From NCBI RefSeq assembly GCF_001422405.1, contig NZ_LMMV01000012.1:1-64000 (forward strand): a DNA stretch of 64,000 nt, in the 5' to 3' direction. Source of the DNA: Pseudorhodoferax sp. Leaf267. Lineage in GTDB: Bacteria; Pseudomonadota; Gammaproteobacteria; Burkholderiales; Burkholderiaceae_C. Below the pieces are notes generated by a model, which was not told where the DNA came from, searched no databases, and saw only the letters and a list, made by a program, of their open reading frames with translations. The position numbers and the translations under genes are program-made. This document shows, in pieces, positions 44,250 to 55,593 of the stretch; position 1 is the stretch's first letter, and each line of letters begins with the position of its first letter.

Positions 44250-44558
44250 TCACTGTCGCGCCGCGTTGCGCTTGCGCGTGGCAGCAGCCTTTTTGGCCGA
44301 TGCCGAGCGCTCTTCGGCCGACCGCGCAGCCGATGCACTGCCGCCGGCCTCGCCACCCTTGCGGGCCGGCGACTTGTCGACGGGATGACCGCGGCCCGAT
44401 CCGCTCTTCTTGCCGCCGCCGGTCTCCTTGTTCACGGTCGCCCATGCGCGGCGCTCGGCTTCTTCGCTCGAGAGACCGCGCGCTTCATAGCCGCGCTCGA
44501 TATGTTCGGCCTGGCGTTTTTGCTTGTCGGTGTACGAGGACTTGTCGCCGCGTGGCAT
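44250..44558 (-). CDS. Small basic protein (annotated elsewhere as plasmid stabilisation-like)
   Basis: 102 residues, very hydrophilic. It opens MPRGDKSSYTDKQKRQAEHI, continues EEAERRAWATVNKETGGGKKSGSG, and ends in a Lys/Ala/Arg-rich tail like a histone H1-type tail. Proteins of this type are widespread in soil proteobacteria, often stress-related, with names such as plasmid stabilisation protein that lack proof. GGAGAG precedes the ATG. The gene is convergent with the LysR gene. The function is unknown; nucleic-acid binding is a guess from composition. Confidence 0.75.
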   Translation of the reverse strand: MPRGDKSSYTDKQKRQAEHIERGYEARGLSSEEAERRAWATVNKETGGGKKSGSGRGHPVDKSPARKGGEAGGSASAARSAEERSASAKKAAATRKRNAARQ

Positions 44559-44670
44559 GGCACTCTCCTGGATCATGGCTGCCAAGAGGTTAAAAGGCTC
44601 GCGCCTCGCGCCTGTAGGAAACGCATGACCCTGTGCGTAGGCATGCGTCCGCAATGCCGCGCTGCATCCC

Positions 44671-44708
44671 AAAACAAAAACGCCGACAGCTGTCAAGAAC
44701 TGTCGGCG
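44671..44708 (-). terminator. Terminator downstream of tRNA-Leu
   Basis: CGCCGACAG (44681-44689) and CTGTCGGCG (44700-44708) pair perfectly around a ten-base loop. On the minus strand the hairpin is followed by TTTTTGTTTT. It lies eight bases beyond the tRNA 3' end. Confidence 0.9.
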
Positions 44709-44715
44709 TCGTATC

Positions 44716-44800
44716 TGGTGCCCGGGGCCGGAATCGAACCGGCACACCTTTCGGTGGGGGATTTTGAGTCCCCTGCGTCTACCAATTTCACCACCCGGGC
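44716..44800 (-). tRNA. tRNA-Leu (anticodon CAA)
   Basis: 85 bases including an encoded CCA end. The acceptor stem GCCCGGG pairs with CCCGGGC; the D-arm, an anticodon stem GGGGA/TCCCC with loop CTCAAAA (anticodon CAA, reading UUG), a long variable arm (CACCGAAAGGTG region) and GGTTCGATTCC in the T-arm are all visible. A class II tRNA with a long variable arm and this anticodon is leucine. A terminator follows directly. No integrase or direct repeat of the 3' end is seen nearby. Confidence 0.97.
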
Positions 44801-44841
44801 GGCGCGCAAAGCGAGCCGGAAATTATGGCACAGTCAAGCCC

Positions 44842-45744
44842 ATGCAATACCCAACGATAGAAGACGCCATCGGACGTACGCCGCTCGTGGCGTTGCAGCG
44901 GATCGGTGCCGCCGACAACCAGGCGCGCGGCAATGTACTGCTGGGCAAACTGGAGGGCAACAACCCCGCGGGCTCGGTGAAGGACCGGCCTGCCGTCTCC
45001 ATGATCCGGCGTGCCGAGGAGCGCGGGGAAATCAAGCCGGGCGACACGCTGATCGAGGCCACATCGGGCAACACCGGTATTGCGCTGGCCATGGCGGCGG
45101 CGATCAAGGGTTACCGCATGCTGCTGATCATGCCGGAGGATCTGTCGATCGAACGGGCCCAGACCATGAAGGCCTTCGGCGCAGAACTGCTGCTGACGCC
45201 CAAGAGCGGCGGCATGGAATACGCGCGCGACCTGGCCGAGCAAATGCAGCGTGACGGCAAGGGGCGCGTGCTCGACCAGTTCGCCAATGCCGACAACCCG
45301 CGCGTCCACTACGAGACCACGGGGCCGGAACTGTGGGCCGACACCAAGGGGCGCATCACCCATTTCGTGAGCGCCATGGGCACGACCGGCACCATCACCG
45401 GCGTCTCGCGCTTCCTGAAGGAGAAGAACCCGGCCATCCGCGTCATCGGCGCCCAGCCCAGCGAGGGCTCGCGCATCCCCGGCATCCGCAAGTGGCCGCA
45501 GGAATACATGCCCCGCATCTACGACGCCTCGATGGTCGACGAGACCGTGTCCGTCGGCCAGGACGATGCCGAGGAAATGTGCCGCCGCCTGGCGCGCGAA
45601 GAGGGCATCTTCGCGGGCATCTCCGCCGCCGGTGCCTGCTGGGTCGCGCAGCAGGTCGCGCAACGCGAGAAGAACGCGACAATCGTCTTCGTGGTCTGCG
45701 ACCGGGGCGATCGCTATCTCTCCACGGGCGTGTTCCCTGCATGA
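44842..45744 (+). CDS. cysM: Cysteine synthase B (O-acetylserine sulfhydrylase)
   Basis: 300 residues. PLP enzyme making cysteine from O-acetylserine (or phosphoserine) and sulfide or thiosulfate. The PLP Lys is in NPAGSVKDRPA, the substrate loop TSGNTGIAL is intact, and the C-terminal GISAAGACWVA is typical; the short 300-residue length and ARGNVLLGKLEG opening fit CysM rather than CysK. The ATG at 44842 follows the tRNA gene by 41 bases on the other strand. The stop overlaps the Nudix gene by four bases. Confidence 0.94.
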   Translation: MQYPTIEDAIGRTPLVALQRIGAADNQARGNVLLGKLEGNNPAGSVKDRPAVSMIRRAEERGEIKPGDTLIEATSGNTGIALAMAAAIKGYRMLLIMPEDLSIERAQTMKAFGAELLLTPKSGGMEYARDLAEQMQRDGKGRVLDQFANADNPRVHYETTGPELWADTKGRITHFVSAMGTTGTITGVSRFLKEKNPAIRVIGAQPSEGSRIPGIRKWPQEYMPRIYDASMVDETVSVGQDDAEEMCRRLAREEGIFAGISAAGACWVAQQVAQREKNATIVFVVCDRGDRYLSTGVFPA

Positions 45745-46262
45745 GCGCGCCAGACTTCAAGTTCTGCCCGCATTGCGCGACTCCGCTGGCCTGGATCAGC
45801 CGGCTCGAAGACAGCGGCGAGACCGAGCGCCTGCGCTGCCCTGCCTGCAACTACACGCACTGGAACAATCCCACGCCCGTGCTGGCCGCGGTCATCGAAT
45901 ACGGCGGCCAGATTCTGCTGGCGCGCAACGCCGCCTGGCCCGGCAAGATGTACGCGCTGATCACCGGCTTCATGGAGGCCGGCGAGACGCCGCAGGAGGG
46001 CATCGCGCGCGAGATCAAGGAGGAGACGGCACTCGACGTGACGGCGCTGAACCTGATCGGCGTCTACGACTTCCAGCGCATGAACCAGGTCATCATCGCC
46101 TACCACGCCCAGGCCCAAGGCGAGGTGCGCCTGTCGCCCGAGCTCGTGGACTACCGGCTGTATGCGCCCGAAGATGTGCGCTGCTGGCCGGGTGGCACCG
46201 GTCAGGCCATGGCCGACTGGCTGCGTTCGCGTGGGCACACCCCCCAATATCTGAGCCGCTGA
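45741..46262 (+). CDS. Nudix hydrolase with N-terminal zinc ribbon
   Basis: 173 residues. Two Cys pairs at the N-terminus (CPHC and CPAC) form a zinc ribbon like that of NudC-type enzymes. The Nudix box is complete: GFMEAGETPQEG followed by AREIKEETAL. It likely hydrolyses a nucleoside diphosphate derivative; the NudC-type SQPWPFPxS motif is not seen, so NADH specificity is not supported. The ATG overlaps the cysM stop (ATGA), and tusA follows by 36 bases, making a probable three-gene unit. Confidence 0.9.
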   Translation: MSAPDFKFCPHCATPLAWISRLEDSGETERLRCPACNYTHWNNPTPVLAAVIEYGGQILLARNAAWPGKMYALITGFMEAGETPQEGIAREIKEETALDVTALNLIGVYDFQRMNQVIIAYHAQAQGEVRLSPELVDYRLYAPEDVRCWPGGTGQAMADWLRSRGHTPQYLSR

Positions 46263-46298
46263 GCGAAACCTAGAATCGCGCGACCTGCAAGGAACACC

Positions 46299-46526
46299 AT
46301 GGACATCCACAAAGAAATCGACACCCGCGGCCTGAACTGCCCGCTGCCCATCCTGAAGGCCAAGAAGGCCCTGGGCGAATTGCAAAGCGGCCAGTTGCTC
46401 AAGGTGGTGGCCACCGATGCCGGCTCGGTGCGCGACTTCCAGGCCTTCGCCAAGCAGACGGGCAACGAGCTCGTGGAGCAGCAGACCGCAGGCGCGGAAT
46501 TCATCCACGTACTGCGCCGACGCTGA
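46299..46526 (+). CDS. tusA: TusA-family sulfurtransferase
   Basis: 75 residues. It carries the diagnostic RGLNCPLPILKAKKAL, with the CPxP motif and the sulfur-carrying Cys at about residue 14. Family members relay sulfur, for instance to tRNA thiolation or molybdenum cofactor enzymes. An AAGGAA Shine-Dalgarno lies just upstream. It follows cysM and the Nudix gene, so a sulfur-metabolism context is reasonable; the exact acceptor is unknown and the symbol is by family. Confidence 0.85.
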   Translation: MDIHKEIDTRGLNCPLPILKAKKALGELQSGQLLKVVATDAGSVRDFQAFAKQTGNELVEQQTAGAEFIHVLRRR

Positions 46527-46546
46527 ACGAGGCGGCGCCCAGAATG

Positions 46547-46574
46547 AAAAAAGCCGGGTCACCCCGGCTTTCGT
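46547..46574. terminator. Bidirectional terminator between tusA and galU
   Basis: AAGCCGGG (46551-46558) and CCCGGCTT (46563-46570) pair around TCAC. On the minus strand a run of six T follows, serving galU; on the plus strand TTTCGT follows, serving tusA. Confidence 0.85.
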
Positions 46575-46592
46575 GTCTCTGGCGCTGCGCGC

Positions 46593-47495
46593 TCAGATCT
46601 TCAGCGTCGACAGGTACTCGCGGAAGCCCTTGCTGACTTCGGGGTGCTGCAACGCAAGCTCCACGGTCGCTTCCAGAAAACCGTGCTTGCTGCCGCAGTC
46701 GAAGCGCTTGCCTTCGTACTGGTAGGCGTGGACGATTTCGGTGTTCAGCAGGCCGGCGATGCCATCGGTCAGCTGGATCTCGCCACCGGCGCCGCGCGGC
46801 TGATTGCGGATGTGGCCGAACACGGCCGGCGTCAGGATGTAGCGGCCAGCCACGCCCATGCGCGATGGCGCGGCTTCGGGCGCGGGCTTTTCCACCATAT
46901 GGTTCACGCGCGTGAGCCGGCCGTCCTCGATGTCCTTGACCACTTCACCGGCAACGATGCCGTAGCGGCGCACCTGCTCCAGCGGCACTTCCTGCACGGC
47001 GATCATCGAGGTGCCCAGGCGGCTGAAGGCATCTGTCATCTGCGCCAGCACGGGCTTGCCGCCCTTGGGGCCGATCATCAAGTCGTCGGCCAGCAGCACG
47101 CCGAACGGCTCGTCGCCGACCAGGTGCTCGGCACACAGCACGGCGTGGCCCAGGCCCAGCGAACGCGGCTGGCGCACGAACGAGCAGAACATGTCGTCCG
47201 GCGACACGGACCGCACCAGGTCCAGCAGCTCTTTCTTGCCGGCGGTTTCCAGTTCGCTCTCCAGTTCGTAGGCCGTGTCGAAGTGGTCTTCGATCGCGCG
47301 CTTGTTACGCCCCGTCACGAAAATCATCTGCCGGATACCCGCTGCATACGCCTCTTCGACGGCGTACTGGATCAGCGGCTTGTCCACCACCGGCAGCATT
47401 TCCTTGGGCTGCGCCTTCGTGGCGGGGAGGAAACGCGTGCCGAGGCCGGCAACGGGGAACACGGCTTTTCTAACGGTCTTCTGGTAGCTGGACAT
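46593..47495 (-). CDS. galU: UTP-glucose-1-phosphate uridylyltransferase
   Basis: 300 residues, full length. It makes UDP-glucose for surface polysaccharides. Motifs visible are [25 protein letters not shown] at the nucleotide-binding N-terminus (first part [12 protein letters not shown]), [13 protein letters not shown], and [10 protein letters not shown]. The gene has its own terminator downstream. The 106-base gap to the valS stop upstream suggests a separate promoter. Confidence 0.96.
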   Translation of the reverse strand: MSSYQKTVRKAVFPVAGLGTRFLPATKAQPKEMLPVVDKPLIQYAVEEAYAAGIRQMIFVTGRNKRAIEDHFDTAYELESELETAGKKELLDLVRSVSPDDMFCSFVRQPRSLGLGHAVLCAEHLVGDEPFGVLLADDLMIGPKGGKPVLAQMTDAFSRLGTSMIAVQEVPLEQVRRYGIVAGEVVKDIEDGRLTRVNHMVEKPAPEAAPSRMGVAGRYILTPAVFGHIRNQPRGAGGEIQLTDGIAGLLNTEIVHAYQYEGKRFDCGSKHGFLEATVELALQHPEVSKGFREYLSTLKI

Positions 47496-47601
47496 GGGTC
47501 TGGGACTCTCTCTTCAATCAAAAAAGGGGTGCTTTGGGGGAAAGGCGGCAGTCTGGCAGAGTTGTTGCAAAACGTGTGCCATCGATCCCGCTCTGGGGCT
47601 G

Positions 47602-50481
47602 TCAGCCCAATCGTACAAGCTGGTCGTGAAGCCTTTGTAACGTGGCCGTGTAGTCCGCGACGCGCTTGCGTTCCTGGTCGATGACGGCCGGCGGTGCCTT
47701 GGCAACGAAGGCCTCGTTGCCCAGTTTGCCGTTGGCTTTCGCGATCTCGCCCTGCAGCCGTGCGACTTCCTTGCCCAGACGCAGCTTCTCGGCCGCCACG
47801 TCGATCTCCACGTACAGCGCCATGCGGGCCTCACCCACCACGGCCACCGGTGCCGCCTGGGCCGCGGCCTGCCAAGCCGTCTCATCGTCGAACACCTTGA
47901 CCTCGCTGAGCTTGGCCAAGGCCTGCAGCACGGGCGCCGCAGCGCGCATGAAGTCGGCATCGCCCAGCACATACAGCGGCAGCCGCGTGGCCGGCGACAC
48001 GTTCATCTCGCCGCGCAGGTTGCGGCAGCTATCGACCAGCGACTTGAGCTTGGCGACATGGGCGATGGCCCCCTCGTCGATCTTGCTGGGCTGGGCTTCT
48101 GGGTACTTGGCCACGCTCACGGACGCGCCGGGCAAGCCAGCCACGGGCGCGACCTTCTGCCACAGCGCCTCGGTGATGAAGGGGATGATGGGGTGCGCCA
48201 GCCGCAGGATGGCCTCCAGCGTGCGGATCAGCGTGCGGCGCGTGGCGCGCTGCTCGGCCTCGCTGCCGGTCTGGATCTGCACCTTGGCGATCTCCAGGTA
48301 CCAGTCGCAGAACTCGTTCCAGACGAAGTCGTAGAGCGCGTTCGCCACGTTGTCCAGCCGGTACTCGGCAAAGCCCTTGGCGATGTCGGCTTCCACCTTC
48401 TGCAGGGCCGAGCTGATCCAGCGGTCCGCCTGGGAAAAGCGCATGTAGCCGTGGAACTCGCCGCCAGGCTGGCACTGTTCCTTGGTGTGTTCCTTGAGGC
48501 CGCAGTCCTGGCCCTCGCAATGCATGAGCACGAAGCGCGTGGCGTTCCAGAGCTTGTTGCAGAAGTTGCGGTAGCCCTCGCAGCGCTTGCTGTCAAAGTT
48601 GATGCTGCGGCCCAGCGAGGCCAGCGCCGCGAAGGTGAAGCGCAGTGCGTCGGCGCCGTAGGCCGGGATGCCTTCGGGGAATTCCTTCTCGGTGTTCTTG
48701 CGCACCTGGGGCGCGGTCTCGGGCTTGCGCAGGCCGGTGGTGCGCTTGTCGAGCAGCGGGGGCAGGGCGATGCCATCGATCAGGTCCACCGGGTCCAGCA
48801 CGTTGCCTTCGGACTTGCTCATCTTCTTGCCCTGCGCGTCGCGCACCAGGCCGTGGATGTAGACATGCCTGAACGGCACGCGGCCCGTGAAGTGCGTCGT
48901 CATCATGATCATCCGGGCCACCCAGAAGAAGATGATGTCGTAGCCCGTCACCAGCACGGTGGAGGGCAGGTAGAGGTTGTAGTCGTCGGTGGGCGCGTCG
49001 GTCTGTTCGGGCCAGCCCATGGTCGAGAAGGGGACCAGCGCGGACGAGTACCAGGTGTCCAGCACGTCCTCGTCGCGGCGGAGCAGCTTGCCGGGCGCCT
49101 TGGCCTGTGCATTGGCTTCGCTGCGCGCCACGATCACGTTGCCGTCCTCGTCGTACCAGGCCGGAATCTGGTGGCCCCACCAGAGCTGACGGCTGATGCA
49201 CCAGTCCTGGATGTTGTTCATCCACTGGTCATACGTGTTGACCCAGTTCTCGGGCACGAAGCGCACCTCGCCGCTCTTCACGGCGTCGATGGCTTTGGTG
49301 GCGATGCTCTTGCCGGTCGGGTCTTGATCGGACACCTTGGTCATGGCGACGAACCATTGGTCCGTCAGCATGGGCTCGACCACCTCGCCGGTGCGCGTGC
49401 AGACCGGCACGGTCAGCTTGTGCTTCTTGATCTCGACCATGGCGCCGATGGCTTCCAGGTCGGCCACGATGGCCTTGCGCGCCACGAAGCGGTTCAGGCC
49501 GCGGTACTTCTCGGGCGCCTCGTCGTTGATGGTGGCCTGCAGCGTCAGCACGCAGATCATGGGCAGCTTGTGGCGCTGGCCCACGGCGTAGTCGTTCACG
49601 TCATGCGCGGGCGTGACCTTCACCACGCCGGTGCCGAAGGCCTTGTCCACGTAGTCGTCGGCGATCACCGGGATCTCGCGGCCCACCAGCGGCAGCGTGA
49701 CGGTCTTGCCGATCAGGTGCTGGTAGCGCTCGTCCTCGGGGTGCACCATCACGGCCACGTCGCCGAGCATGGTCTCCGGGCGCGTGGTGGCCACCGTCAG
49801 GCTGCCCGAGCCGTCGGTCAGCGGGTAGGCGATGTGCCACAGCGAGCCGTCTTTCTCTTCGCTCTCGACCTCCAGGTCGGACACGGCGGATTGCAGCTTC
49901 GGGTCCCAGTTGACCAGGCGCTTGCCGCGGTAGATGAGGCCTTGCTCGTACAGCTTCACGAAGGTGTCGGTCACCACCTTGGACAGTTTGTCGTCCATGG
50001 TGAAGTACTCGCGACTCCAGTCCACGCTGTCGCCCATGCGGCGCATTTGCGTGGTGATGGTGTTGCCCGACTGCTGCTTCCACTCCCACACCTTGGCGAC
50101 GAAGTTCTTGCGGCCCAGGTCGTGGCGGCTGAGCTTGTGGTCCTGCAGCTGGCGCTCCACCACGATTTGCGTGGCGATGCCGGCGTGGTCGGTGCCCGGC
50201 ACCCAGGCCGTGTTGAACCCGCGCATGCGGTGGTAGCGCGTGAGCGCGTCCATGATGGTCTGGTTGAACGCGTGGCCCATGTGCAGCGTGCCCGTGACGT
50301 TGGGCGGCGGCAGCTGGATGGCGAACGAGGGGGCTGCCGCATCGGGCTGGCCCGTCCCGCGGACGCCTGCGGCGCCCAGGCCGCGGCGCTCCCACTCGGG
50401 GCCCCAGTAGGCCTCGATGGCGGCGGGTTCGAAGGATTTGGACAGTTCGGCCAGGCCGGGTTGCAGGGGGGTGTCGCTCAT
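47602..50481 (-). CDS. valS: Valyl-tRNA synthetase
   Basis: About 959 residues, class I synthetase. The HIGH-type motif LHMGHAFN and the KMSKS motif ([13 protein letters not shown]) are both present, with the editing domain between them, an anticodon-binding domain after them, and the C-terminal coiled coil ([15 protein letters not shown]). The start is placed at ATG 50481 (MSDTPLQPG); the longer frame upstream overlaps the MarR gene region and is not needed. It is an essential, isolated gene here. Confidence 0.97.
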   Translation of the reverse strand: MSDTPLQPGLAELSKSFEPAAIEAYWGPEWERRGLGAAGVRGTGQPDAAAPSFAIQLPPPNVTGTLHMGHAFNQTIMDALTRYHRMRGFNTAWVPGTDHAGIATQIVVERQLQDHKLSRHDLGRKNFVAKVWEWKQQSGNTITTQMRRMGDSVDWSREYFTMDDKLSKVVTDTFVKLYEQGLIYRGKRLVNWDPKLQSAVSDLEVESEEKDGSLWHIAYPLTDGSGSLTVATTRPETMLGDVAVMVHPEDERYQHLIGKTVTLPLVGREIPVIADDYVDKAFGTGVVKVTPAHDVNDYAVGQRHKLPMICVLTLQATINDEAPEKYRGLNRFVARKAIVADLEAIGAMVEIKKHKLTVPVCTRTGEVVEPMLTDQWFVAMTKVSDQDPTGKSIATKAIDAVKSGEVRFVPENWVNTYDQWMNNIQDWCISRQLWWGHQIPAWYDEDGNVIVARSEANAQAKAPGKLLRRDEDVLDTWYSSALVPFSTMGWPEQTDAPTDDYNLYLPSTVLVTGYDIIFFWVARMIMMTTHFTGRVPFRHVYIHGLVRDAQGKKMSKSEGNVLDPVDLIDGIALPPLLDKRTTGLRKPETAPQVRKNTEKEFPEGIPAYGADALRFTFAALASLGRSINFDSKRCEGYRNFCNKLWNATRFVLMHCEGQDCGLKEHTKEQCQPGGEFHGYMRFSQADRWISSALQKVEADIAKGFAEYRLDNVANALYDFVWNEFCDWYLEIAKVQIQTGSEAEQRATRRTLIRTLEAILRLAHPIIPFITEALWQKVAPVAGLPGASVSVAKYPEAQPSKIDEGAIAHVAKLKSLVDSCRNLRGEMNVSPATRLPLYVLGDADFMRAAAPVLQALAKLSEVKVFDDETAWQAAAQAAPVAVVGEARMALYVEIDVAAEKLRLGKEVARLQGEIAKANGKLGNEAFVAKAPPAVIDQERKRVADYTATLQRLHDQLVRLG

Positions 50482-50606
50482 GGGGGAATCCAGACGGAAG
50501 GCGGCGCCGGTGGCGGCGCTGCGGGGCGAGAACGCGAAGCGGGCGATTTTAGGCGGTCCGTGCGGTACGGCGCCCTGGGTGGAGCGGGTGGCCCAGGGGC
50601 AGCGGA

Positions 50607-51113
50607 TCAGCGCGTCTCGCGCTTCTCGCCCTTGCCCAGATAGAACTTCTGCAGCAGCCGCTGCAGCGTGGTGCGCTCGCGTTCGGTCAGCCGGCCGGCC
50701 AGCTCGCTCTCCATCTCCACCACGATCTTCTCGGTCTCCTGCGCCAGTGCATGCCCGGCGTCGGTGAGGTGCAGGCCCACGGCGCGGCCGTCGCGCGGGT
50801 GCGGGCGGCGCTCGATCAGGCCGCGGCGATCGAGCGCGGCGATCAGGCTCACAAAGTTGGGCGGCAGGATGTCCAGCGTGGCGCACAGCTGGCGCGAGGT
50901 GGCGCCGGGGTTGTGCGCCAGCAGGGCCAGCACCGAGAAGTCGGCCTGCTTCAGGCCATAGGGCGCCATGCGCTCGAAGAACTCGGCGCCGATGGCAATC
51001 GAGGCGCGCCGGGCGTTGTAGCCGACCAGGGCCTCGAGCACGCTGGTGTCCAGCTGCTCGGGGCCGGGCGTGGCGGGAGAGGGCGTTGTTGTGTTCTTGG
51101 ATGCTCGGGCCAT
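50607..51113 (-). CDS. MarR-family regulator of the aromatic-acid operon
   Basis: About 168 residues. A winged helix typical of MarR is visible ([20 protein letters not shown], then [21 protein letters not shown], and the wing [19 protein letters not shown]). It is the last gene of a seven-gene operon, 16 bases after the acyl-CoA dehydrogenase stop. In hydroxycinnamate clusters of other bacteria a MarR regulator (CouR or FerR type) represses until the CoA thioester appears; by position this protein is the natural candidate here. Its likely target is the inverted repeat in the divergent spacer at about 59054. Confidence 0.85.
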   Translation of the reverse strand: MARASKNTTTPSPATPGPEQLDTSVLEALVGYNARRASIAIGAEFFERMAPYGLKQADFSVLALLAHNPGATSRQLCATLDILPPNFVSLIAALDRRGLIERRPHPRDGRAVGLHLTDAGHALAQETEKIVVEMESELAGRLTERERTTLQRLLQKFYLGKGEKRETR

Positions 51114-51129
51114 GCCCGATTGTTGTCGT

Positions 51130-52836
<1,707 letters not shown>

Positions 52837-52848
52837 GGCGGTGTGTCG

Positions 52849-54552
52849 TTACTTGCAGCTGAAACTGGCGGCGCTTTCGATGTCGCCGGTGCCGTTGTAG
52901 CGCGCGACCTGCGGGTAGGGGCACAGCGGGCGGGTGCGGGTGGGCGACCAGGCGGCGGGCACGTCGGCGTTCACGCCACCGGCATTGCCGGCGCCGCGCG
53001 CGTTGGCGATCACGCGGTCGGGCGCCACGCCCTTTTCGACCCAGTCGACCAAAGCCGTGACCATGTCGAACTGGTCGGTGGCCGGGCCGGCGCTGCAGTG
53101 GTTCATGCCGGGCACCAGGTAGAGCCGCGCAAAGTTGGCGGCGTTACCGCCGTTGGCGTTGCGCAGGCCGTCGTACCAGGCCGCCGTGTCGTCGGAGGAG
53201 AACACGCCGTCGGACGTGCCGTGGTAGACCATCATCTTGGCGCCGCGGTCCTTCAGGGCCGACAGGTTGGTCGGGTTCGGCGGCGTCATGAAGCTCAGCG
53301 ACGACTCGGTGTAGGTCGCGTTGGTCGCGGCGATCTTGGGCGCGTCCGTGTCCATGTTGAACGCCAGCGCGAAGGCCTTGGTGTCCGTCAGGATGCTGGT
53401 CGGCGCGGGCGGCACCTGGAAGATGAAGCCCACGGCCACCGGGTCGCGCGCGGCGCCGATGGAGGACTGGAACTTCCAGCTCGCCCAGTTGGCCGAGGTG
53501 ATGCCGGCGTCCCACGGGAAGCTGGCATACAGCGCGGTGCCGGCGCTGTTGCGTGCGCCGCGGAAGATGTTGGACAGAGCCGTCTTTTGCGCCGTGCTGA
53601 TGCAGCTGCCGTCGCGCGCGCCGGTGCAGCTCGGCACGTCGCGCTCCAGCGAGAAGGCGCTCTGGCAGGCCTTGATGTCCTGCACCAGCCCGTCGGTGGC
53701 GCCATCCAGCGCGTCGCATTTCTCCAGCACCTTGGCCGCCACCAGTGCACGTTCCGCGGGCGTGAAGGAGGTGGCGATGTCCGCCGGGTCGCTGGCCACG
53801 CTGTTCAACTGCTGCGCACCGTAGAGCTGGGCCACGGCCGCCTTGGGCAGGTTGAAGCCGGGGTTGCCGGCCAGGATGCCGTCGTACTGGTCGGCATAGC
53901 GCGACGCGCCCACCATGGCGTGGCGCCCGCCATTGGAGCAACCCACCAGGTACGAGCGGTCGGGCTGCTTGCCGTAGGCAGTCTGGATCAGCGACTTGGC
54001 CATGGGTGTGAGCTTGCCCACGGCCTGGTAGCCGTAGTCCAGCCGGGCCTGCGGGTCCAGGCCGAACAGCGGGTTCTGCGCGCCGCTGTGGCCGGCGTCC
54101 GAGCTCAGCACGGCGAAGCCGTCGCGCAGGCCGTTGCTCAGCGCGCCGCCGCCGCCCTTGCCGCCCGAGGCGGTGCCGATGTTGCCGTCCGTACCGCCGT
54201 TGACCTGGTGGAAGAAGCGGCCGTTCCAGTTGTTCGGCAGCCGCATCTCGAATCCGATGGCGTAGGTCTGGCCGTCGACGGCGCTCACGCGCTCGAACAT
54301 GCGGCCGGTCACGCGGCAATGCTCGGGCACGGCCTGGCCGGCCACCGTGAGCGTGCCGGCCGGCACCACGGTGGTGGCGGTGATCTGCGTGTTGGCCAGC
54401 GCCAGGCGGCTCACGAGATCGGCGCAGGCCTGCAACGTGGCCGGCTTGGCCTCGGCCAGCTGCGGCAGGTCGTCGTCCGAGCCGCCGCAGGCGCCCAGCA
54501 GCAGGGCAGGGGCCAATGCGGCCAGGATCAGCGTGGGGGTGTTCTTTGCCAT
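52849..54552 (-). CDS. Tannase/feruloyl esterase family lipoprotein
   Basis: 567 residues. A signal peptide with lipobox LLGAC (Cys near residue 22) predicts membrane attachment. Catalytic motif CSNGG (in LVGCSNGGRHAM) holds the nucleophilic Ser beside a Cys, and GMNHCSAGP near the end holds the His beside the partner Cys; this Cys-Cys-linked arrangement is diagnostic of the tannase family. It would release ferulate or similar acids from plant esters outside the inner membrane. A strong GGAGGAG precedes the ATG. Its operon partners activate and degrade the released acid. Confidence 0.92.
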   Translation of the reverse strand: MAKNTPTLILAALAPALLLGACGGSDDDLPQLAEAKPATLQACADLVSRLALANTQITATTVVPAGTLTVAGQAVPEHCRVTGRMFERVSAVDGQTYAIGFEMRLPNNWNGRFFHQVNGGTDGNIGTASGGKGGGGALSNGLRDGFAVLSSDAGHSGAQNPLFGLDPQARLDYGYQAVGKLTPMAKSLIQTAYGKQPDRSYLVGCSNGGRHAMVGASRYADQYDGILAGNPGFNLPKAAVAQLYGAQQLNSVASDPADIATSFTPAERALVAAKVLEKCDALDGATDGLVQDIKACQSAFSLERDVPSCTGARDGSCISTAQKTALSNIFRGARNSAGTALYASFPWDAGITSANWASWKFQSSIGAARDPVAVGFIFQVPPAPTSILTDTKAFALAFNMDTDAPKIAATNATYTESSLSFMTPPNPTNLSALKDRGAKMMVYHGTSDGVFSSDDTAAWYDGLRNANGGNAANFARLYLVPGMNHCSAGPATDQFDMVTALVDWVEKGVAPDRVIANARGAGNAGGVNADVPAAWSPTRTRPLCPYPQVARYNGTGDIESAASFSCK

Positions 54553-54577
54553 GGTGTGTCTCCTCCGGTTGAACGAA

Positions 54578-55567
54578 TCAGGACTCTGCGGTGAAGCCGA
54601 TCTGCTTGACCAGCGGCCCCCAGCGCTCGTACTCGGCCTTCTGGTCGGCCACCATTTCCTGCGCCGTGCTGCCGTGTGCCACCAGGCCGACGATGGCCAG
54701 TGCATCGATGACGGTCTTGTCTTTCAGCGCCGCGTTGATGGCGGCGTTGGCGGCGGCCAGTGTGGCGGGCGGCGTCTTGGCCGGCGCGTAGAAGCCGAAC
54801 CATTCCTCCGAGGTCACATCCGGGTAGCCCAGCTCGGTGAAGGTGGGCACGTCGGGCAGGAACGGCGAGCGCTTCTTGCCCGAGGTGGCCAGCACGCGCA
54901 CACGGCCGGTCTTCATGTATTGCAGGTAGTCGCCGCTGGGGTTCATGGCCGCGGCGATCTGGCCGCCGACCAGGTCGGTGATGCTGGGCACGGTGCCGCG
55001 GTAGGGCACGTGCTTGAGGTCTACGCCGGCGCGGATGCCGAGCAGCGCGCCCAGCAGGTGGGGCATGGAGCCGGCGCCCGGCGAGCCGTAGCTGGCCTGG
55101 TTCGGGTTCGCCTTGGCCCAGGCCAGAAAGTCCTTCAGCGTCTTGACCTCGGCCGGCACGGCAGGGCCGACCGCCAGGCCGTGGAACATGATGGCGCCGA
55201 TGGAGACCGGGGTCACATCCTCCTGCTTGTATGTGAGCTTGGGGTAGATGTAGGGGTAGACGGCCAGGGCCGACACCGGCGCCAGCGTCAGCACCGAGCC
55301 GTCGGCCACGGCGACTTTGAGCGACTCCACCGCGATGCGGCCGCCGGCGCCGGGCTTGTTCTCCACATAGCCTGGGTTCTTGCTGTAGGGCGTGCCGCCC
55401 AGCTTCTCGGCCACGCGGCGGGCCACGCTGTCGCCCGCGCTGCCGGCCGGGAAGCCGTACATGACCTTGACCTGGTCCAGCGCCTGCGCGAGCACGCTGA
55501 GCGGCGAGAGGGCGCCGAGCGCAGCAGCGCTGCCCAGGGCCTGGATGAAATGACGACGGTGTTGCAT
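54578..55567 (-). CDS. Bug/TctC-family periplasmic substrate-binding protein of the aromatic operon
   Basis: 329 residues. Twin-Arg-like N-terminus (MQHRRHFIQALGSAAALGAL) as signal, then the Bug fold (NKPGAGGRIAVESL, VPYRGTVPSITDLVGGQI). It probably binds an aromatic or carboxylate substrate in the periplasm; no TctA or TctB membrane genes lie beside it. Its position between the esterase and SDR genes suggests that the ligand is the pathway's acid. A GAGGAGA Shine-Dalgarno precedes the ATG. Confidence 0.9.
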   Translation of the reverse strand: MQHRRHFIQALGSAAALGALSPLSVLAQALDQVKVMYGFPAGSAGDSVARRVAEKLGGTPYSKNPGYVENKPGAGGRIAVESLKVAVADGSVLTLAPVSALAVYPYIYPKLTYKQEDVTPVSIGAIMFHGLAVGPAVPAEVKTLKDFLAWAKANPNQASYGSPGAGSMPHLLGALLGIRAGVDLKHVPYRGTVPSITDLVGGQIAAAMNPSGDYLQYMKTGRVRVLATSGKKRSPFLPDVPTFTELGYPDVTSEEWFGFYAPAKTPPATLAAANAAINAALKDKTVIDALAIVGLVAHGSTAQEMVADQKAEYERWGPLVKQIGFTAES

Positions 55568-55593
55568 GCGGTTGTCTCCTCGGGGTGGGTGGT

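Noticed and set aside
44671-44842. tRNA-Leu as an integration site for a mobile element
   Set aside because: No integrase, no duplicated 3' tRNA end and no base-composition break are visible; the neighbours are ordinary chromosomal genes.
48058-50643. An 861-codon plus-strand open frame
   Set aside because: Shadow of valS; no recognisable domain.
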